Shown here one piece after another: positions 60,144 through 64,000 of a stretch of 64,000 bases of DNA. The position numbers were made by a program, and so were the translations under genes. The stretch's first letter is position 1. Each line of letters opens with the position of its first letter. A model generated the notes under the pieces. The model was not told where the DNA came from, did not search any database, and saw only the letters and a list, made by a program, of their open reading frames with translations. Source of the stretch: Anthracocystis setariae (lineage: Eukaryota > Basidiomycota > Ustilaginomycetes > Ustilaginales > Ustilaginaceae). The DNA lies in NCBI GenBank assembly GCA_928724745.1, contig CAKMXJ010000003.1, positions 620,001 to 684,000 of the forward strand. Direction: 5' to 3'.

Positions 60144-61655
60144 ATGATGGGCAACTCACAGATAAGTGATGCGTCTGGGATGCTGATACTGAACGGACTG
60201 CCGTCGCATACTCAGATCAGCATGGACGCGCATAGCGAGATGTTGATCACCAACGAGCAGTTTGCTGGAATCAAATCGTTGCCGGCTGGCTGGCACTGTA
60301 TGTCGTGGAGTCTTGCTGCGACTCGGCAGCCAGGAACGGGTGATGCGATTGGACTGACCGAGGGATCGGTTCGAAACTTGATGCTACGTTGGTTCGAACA
60401 GGACGAGGTGGCGGTACGTCATCTCGACCGTGTTCAGCAACGCTTGTTCGATCCATCACAGTCGACATCCCCAACCCCGCTACCAAGTCGGCGAACTAGA
60501 CTCACAAGGACACTCGATACGTCCCAATCACAACGCACCATCGTCACACCAGACGTGCTCAGCAGCGTCGAATCGCGTCTCCTACCACTTCCAACCTCGA
60601 TGGACCAACCCTGGCGAAGTGCGACCAGACATCTACACCACCAAGGCGGAGTCACGGGACGCAAGGTGGTTGCAAAGGTGCTTGGTGTCGACAGTGCAAG
60701 TGGTGATTCTATCACGGATAGTTTGGCTACTGGGCCGATTCGAGCAAGAGATCGAACCGAGCTCGAGTCGATACGGAATACGGGCAAGCAAGGGAGGAGC
60801 GAGAATGGCAAAATCATTTGGGGCAAGTCTCGCCCGACATCGGAACGAGATCACTTGGACATGTTCAAAGTCGATGTCCAAGTCGACCTTGATCGACTTT
60901 GCGAATCCGACCAGGCTGGTGAAGGCGATAAGAAACGCAAGCGACCCACATCGCCACCCCACGACGATCAAGTTCAAGACGACGATGACGAGAGTTTGCA
61001 ATTCACGCCTTTCGACCTTCGACGCAGTTGGCCTGCCAATTCGGTCGGTGCCGACCTAACCCGATGGAGCCACGACAAGAGTTGGCTCCTGCAAGACGTG
61101 GCACGCCGCAGTCAACTCGGTACCACCACCACCACCACCACCACCACCACCACCACCACCATATCGGACGATTCACCATGGTACCTCCCCCTCCTCTGCG
61201 AATTTGAGCTGGCCTTCGTCCTCTTCCACCTCGCCCACAACTGGTATGCATTCGAACAGTGGAACGACTTGATCACCCTCTTCTGCCACTCCTCCTCCCT
61301 CATCGGAACCCCTTCCCCCTTCTCCCCCTCGTCCCTCTGCAATCCGGAGCTTACAGCACACATCGCATTCATTTCAACCCTAACCACCCACCTCACCCAC
61401 CTCCCGCCTAACTTTTGGTCCATCCAATCCACCAACACACACCAATCTCACTTACTCGCCAACCTCGCCGCACTCCGCACCAATATCGCCCATTCCCCCT
61501 CCCAAAACCAACCCCTCATTCAAGCTTGGACATCGCTCGCTCAAATCACATCCTCCAAATTCTCCTGGAACCTAGACTCTCTCCTTGACGAACAAGTCGA
61601 CCTCCTTCTAGCTGACCACGACCAACAAGACGCGCCCGTGATCGTCCAGCTATAA
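60144..61655 (+). CDS. AAR2: AAR2 splicing factor (U5 snRNP assembly)
   Basis: Chaperone that holds Prp8 in the cytoplasmic U5 snRNP precursor until Brr2 replaces it. The 503-residue product from ATG 60144 (a second ATG follows directly) begins with the family N-terminal beta domain: GMLILNGLPSHTQISMDAHS, FAGIKSLPAGWHCMSW. A long variable middle includes a run of about 14 threonines near residue 326-340, encoded by an ACC microsatellite. The C-terminal helical domain has LPLLCEFELAFVLFHLAHNW, AFEQWNDLITLFCHSSSLIG and a closing LANLAALRTNIA. The two-domain layout with a disordered hinge matches yeast Aar2. It is longer than yeast Aar2 (about 355 residues) because of the linker. The 3' end converges on CDC50. 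Confidence 0.88.
   Translation: MMGNSQISDASGMLILNGLPSHTQISMDAHSEMLITNEQFAGIKSLPAGWHCMSWSLAATRQPGTGDAIGLTEGSVRNLMLRWFEQDEVAVRHLDRVQQRLFDPSQSTSPTPLPSRRTRLTRTLDTSQSQRTIVTPDVLSSVESRLLPLPTSMDQPWRSATRHLHHQGGVTGRKVVAKVLGVDSASGDSITDSLATGPIRARDRTELESIRNTGKQGRSENGKIIWGKSRPTSERDHLDMFKVDVQVDLDRLCESDQAGEGDKKRKRPTSPPHDDQVQDDDDESLQFTPFDLRRSWPANSVGADLTRWSHDKSWLLQDVARRSQLGTTTTTTTTTTTTTISDDSPWYLPLLCEFELAFVLFHLAHNWYAFEQWNDLITLFCHSSSLIGTPSPFSPSSLCNPELTAHIAFISTLTTHLTHLPPNFWSIQSTNTHQSHLLANLAALRTNIAHSPSQNQPLIQAWTSLAQITSSKFSWNLDSLLDEQVDLLLADHDQQDAPVIVQL
61122..61161. repeat. ACC microsatellite within AAR2
   Basis: About 13 uninterrupted ACC units coding for a threonine run between the variable middle and the C-terminal domain of AAR2; likely length-polymorphic. 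Confidence 0.9.
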
Positions 61656-61665
61656 CCTACCTCAC

Positions 61666-61674
61666 CCACACACC

Positions 61675-61705
<31 letters not shown>
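61666..61705. repeat. CA/GA dinucleotide tract
   Basis: A CACACA stretch passing into GAGAGA between the convergent ends of AAR2 and CDC50. Confidence 0.8.
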
Positions 61706-61850
61706 TTTGCCAAACTCTCCATCGAATGAGTCACAGCCCCCAAAAGAAAAACCTATGCGGCATTCATAAATCCAAGCGAGGGAGACAAAACAGAACAAGA
61801 AAAAAAAAATTACAACGCAAAGCAACACAACCAAGCCTGACAGCTGCGCC

Positions 61851-63080
61851 CTACTTGGACGAGTCTGGCTGATTCCACGAGAGATAGCTCATATCGCCCA
61901 ACTTTCTTGGCTTGATCAGTTGACGCGCGGTAAAGATGAGCCCGAGCAACACCGACAGCGCGGCCACGGCGATAAACGCCAACCCGAGGAAAGGATTCCT
62001 ACCGCCTACCCACGAACTCGTGCTAAACACCACACTCTTGGTGCCGTCAAACATGCTCACCGGATAGTTGTCCTGCACCTGCAGCAGGTAGCGACCGGGC
62101 TGCATGGGCGCCGTGTCGTTGCGCTTGTACAGCTTGCGGAACGTGGGCAGACCTGCGGTGCGCATCCACACCTGGAAGTGCTCGTTGTTGACCGGGTCGA
62201 AAACATTGCCTTCCGAGTAGCCGTTCGGGTAGCCGAACTCGCCCTGAGCACCCTGCCAGAACGGAGGAGGCACGATCTCGTCGGCCGAGTACTTTGTCTG
62301 GCCGTACTTGTTGTTCTCGCCCGGCCAGACAATGTTCTTCTCGCTCATCACGTAGGTCTGGTTGGCTGCATCGGAGCCAGCAACGTTGAGCAGAACAGGA
62401 TCGCTAAACGTGTCGTTGAACACAGAGTTGGCAATGAGACCGCATGGATAAATGATCTTGTTGGTGACAGGATCGATATCCACCGGCTTGCAAGTGCCGC
62501 CAGAGATGGTGCTGCGAGAGACGGCATCTCCCGAAAGCTGATCCGCATCGATCGACTTGACGTAACGTCGGTGGTTCTGATAGTAGTTGGTGAGCTTGTA
62601 GTAGAGGAAGACGCTCGAGTCGAGCTTGCTAGGCACGCTAAAGTAAAGGTTGCAGGTGCGCGTACCAGCATCCCACGACCAGGTAGGCGGTTGGAAATTG
62701 GAGGTGTTCTTGTCGTGAAGCTGGTAATTGTACTTGGACGACGGGATTTGTGCCTGGGTAGGTGCAGCAGAAGCTGTGCGGCATCGAGTGTAGTCGATGG
62801 TGAACTCATTGACCTGCTCAGCAAAGTAGTAGAGGACTGCACCGATGGGAGCAAAGATGATGGCGACCAAGAAGAAAGTTGGAAGCACGGTCTTTGGCGT
62901 GAGGATGGGCTGCCATGCTTTCAAGCGCTGCTGCTTGAATGCAGTGTTGGCGGGTTTGCGCTGGGCATATTTGCGCAGGCCCTTGGCAGACGAAGCATCA
63001 CTGTCGCCGTCGTTGACGGATCCATTTCGGGTGGTATCGCCGGCATCGGTGGCACGCGTAGTCCTTTTAAAGATGGCCAT
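61851..63080 (-). CDS. CDC50: CDC50/LEM3-family flippase subunit
   Basis: Beta subunit required for ER exit and activity of P4-ATPase lipid flippases (Drs2/Dnf type). The 409-residue product from ATG 63080 (MAIFKRTTRATDAGDT) has a cytosolic N terminus with RPANTAFKQQRLKAWQPILT, the family's hallmark. TM1 is VLPTFFLVAIIFAPIGAVLYYF, TM2 is NPFLGLAFIAVAALSVLLGLIF, and a large lumenal ectodomain lies between. The ectodomain has paired Cys (TRC, RTCNLYFSVP, GGTCKP, YPCGLIANSVFNDTF), NxT/S glycosylation sites, and the motifs YYKLTNYYQNHRRYV and PFWQGAQGEFGYPNGYSEGN. An open extension upstream to 63239 is not family-like. Single exon. Confidence 0.95.
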   Translation of the reverse strand: MAIFKRTTRATDAGDTTRNGSVNDGDSDASSAKGLRKYAQRKPANTAFKQQRLKAWQPILTPKTVLPTFFLVAIIFAPIGAVLYYFAEQVNEFTIDYTRCRTASAAPTQAQIPSSKYNYQLHDKNTSNFQPPTWSWDAGTRTCNLYFSVPSKLDSSVFLYYKLTNYYQNHRRYVKSIDADQLSGDAVSRSTISGGTCKPVDIDPVTNKIIYPCGLIANSVFNDTFSDPVLLNVAGSDAANQTYVMSEKNIVWPGENNKYGQTKYSADEIVPPPFWQGAQGEFGYPNGYSEGNVFDPVNNEHFQVWMRTAGLPTFRKLYKRNDTAPMQPGRYLLQVQDNYPVSMFDGTKSVVFSTSSWVGGRNPFLGLAFIAVAALSVLLGLIFTARQLIKPRKLGDMSYLSWNQPDSSK

Positions 63081-64000
63081 GTTGGAGGTGTAGCACACTT
63101 CTATGCGTGAATTGCACAGTATTACAAGTGTTGTTCTGGGTGGTGTCGTCCTCAAGTCTGCAGTCGCAAGGTGCTTGTAGCCGTTGGCCGGCGAAGCTGG
63201 GTATCCAAGTGCCGAGCGGATCCTTGTGAAGGTTGACAATCGCTACAGGTACCAAGCTGGTTAGACGTGTGCGATCCGAGCCCACTGCGGTGTCAGTTGA
63301 AAAAGCAGGAGGTGGTCGATGATGATAAGGAGGAAGAGGAAAAGGAGTGGTGGGGGTGAACGTGATGGATGTAGCAACAAGGTATTATTGTGATTCGGTC
63401 CGTTGAGTGTCAAGTCACCTTGCTGTTCGGCCTTGCCAAAATTATTCAGAGCGTTCGTTGCTTCTCTCTGTGTGTGAGAGTGTGTTGTGAGCCTCTGTGG
63501 GTCAGCAATCCGGCCGGGAGGCCGCCTTCAAAAAAAAATAAGACGGACAGCACGCGTCTGCCAGGCAGCCAAAAGAGAGCAAACAGAAGCTAAGCTGTGC
63601 TGTGCTGTGCTGTGCTGTGCTGCAATGATATCTCCACGGAAGCCAGTTGCCGGCTCCCCATCGTCAAACTGCAAGCCAAGTGTGTGTCGAGTGCACGGGT
63701 GGCGCCTGCAGCTCTGCAAACAAATTTGCCAGAATTTATAATATGACAGATCAATGTCAGATCGCAAATTGATTCCAAATTCAGCACCGCCGCACCGCAG
63801 GACGGGTGAATTTACACACACAAATGCCAGTTCTGTAGTGGTGTGAGCTGGACCCTGGCTTGCAAATCTCCGGCTGTACTGTTGTAGTGGTTACTGTAAA
63901 ATTAATCAGGCAAATCGGGGGTACATTACATCCAACGGCAAAAAGGCAAGGTGCCATGCCATGGCTCAGGGGCACCAGCAGGCTTGGTAGAAGCGCCTTG
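63081..64000. promoter_or_regulatory. CDC50 upstream region to the window end
   Basis: 0.92 kb without a supportable gene. It contains a TGTGC pentanucleotide repeat (63596-63620) and a CTGTACTGTTGTAG motif variant (63874-63887). The right end may reach into the next gene's flank. Confidence 0.35.
63596..63620. repeat. TGTGC pentanucleotide repeat
   Basis: Five perfect tandem copies of a 5-base unit in non-coding sequence upstream of CDC50. Confidence 0.9.

Noticed and set aside
61920..63110. 396-residue frame antisense to CDC50
   Set aside because: Opposite strand of a clear CDC50 gene; composition reflects reverse-complemented codons.

Overview
The window looks like a chromosome arm segment of a smut fungus or a close relative (Basidiomycota, Ustilaginomycetes). 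This is inferred from protein style and gene structure: long GC-rich and almost entirely intron-free genes, long Ser/Ala/Thr-rich low-complexity tails, fungal families such as DUF2456, and short intergenic homopolymer tracts. About 22 protein genes, one intron-containing tRNA-Lys and two intron-encoded C/D-box snoRNAs can be supported. No CRISPR array, operon or bacterial feature is present.

Layout. 0-5 kb: ORC5 (leaving the window at its left end) is divergent from an ATP-dependent DNA ligase with a mitochondrial-type N terminus; then EFB1 (eEF1B-beta), whose single large intron carries a U18/snR18 snoRNA. 5-14 kb: an ING-type PHD protein, a universal stress protein, a membrane-anchored DUF218 protein, a small orphan TFIIS-central-domain protein and RPC19 (AC19), whose first intron carries an snR57-like snoRNA. 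14-27 kb: a SWI/SNF-class ATPase, a three-RRM protein, a 3.6 kb gene-free stretch and a DUF2456 membrane protein. 27-38 kb: CK2 alpha, tRNA-Lys(CTT), a Ser-rich orphan, another gene-poor stretch, then a convergent pair made of a PIF/Harbinger DDE transposase and a Myb/SANT-like partner. 38-64 kb: a DOCK-family GEF, mitochondrial Phe-tRNA synthetase, a BSD-like acidic protein, a TRF4-type poly(A) polymerase, PRP5, KTI12, SDH1, AAR2 and a CDC50 flippase subunit.

Themes. Most genes are housekeeping: replication and repair (ORC5, ligase), chromatin (ING, SNF2), Pol I/III (RPC19), splicing (PRP5, AAR2), translation and its RNAs (EFB1, KTI12, tRNA, snoRNAs, mitochondrial PheRS), RNA surveillance (TRF4) and membrane or GTPase signalling (DOCK, CDC50). 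The mobile-type pair at 33.8-36.4 kb is the one clear accessory insert. The most informative signals are non-coding. The only two genes in which I could demonstrate spliceosomal introns are the two that host snoRNAs. A short GTACTGTAC/GTACAGTAC motif also recurs in many of the intergenic regions.
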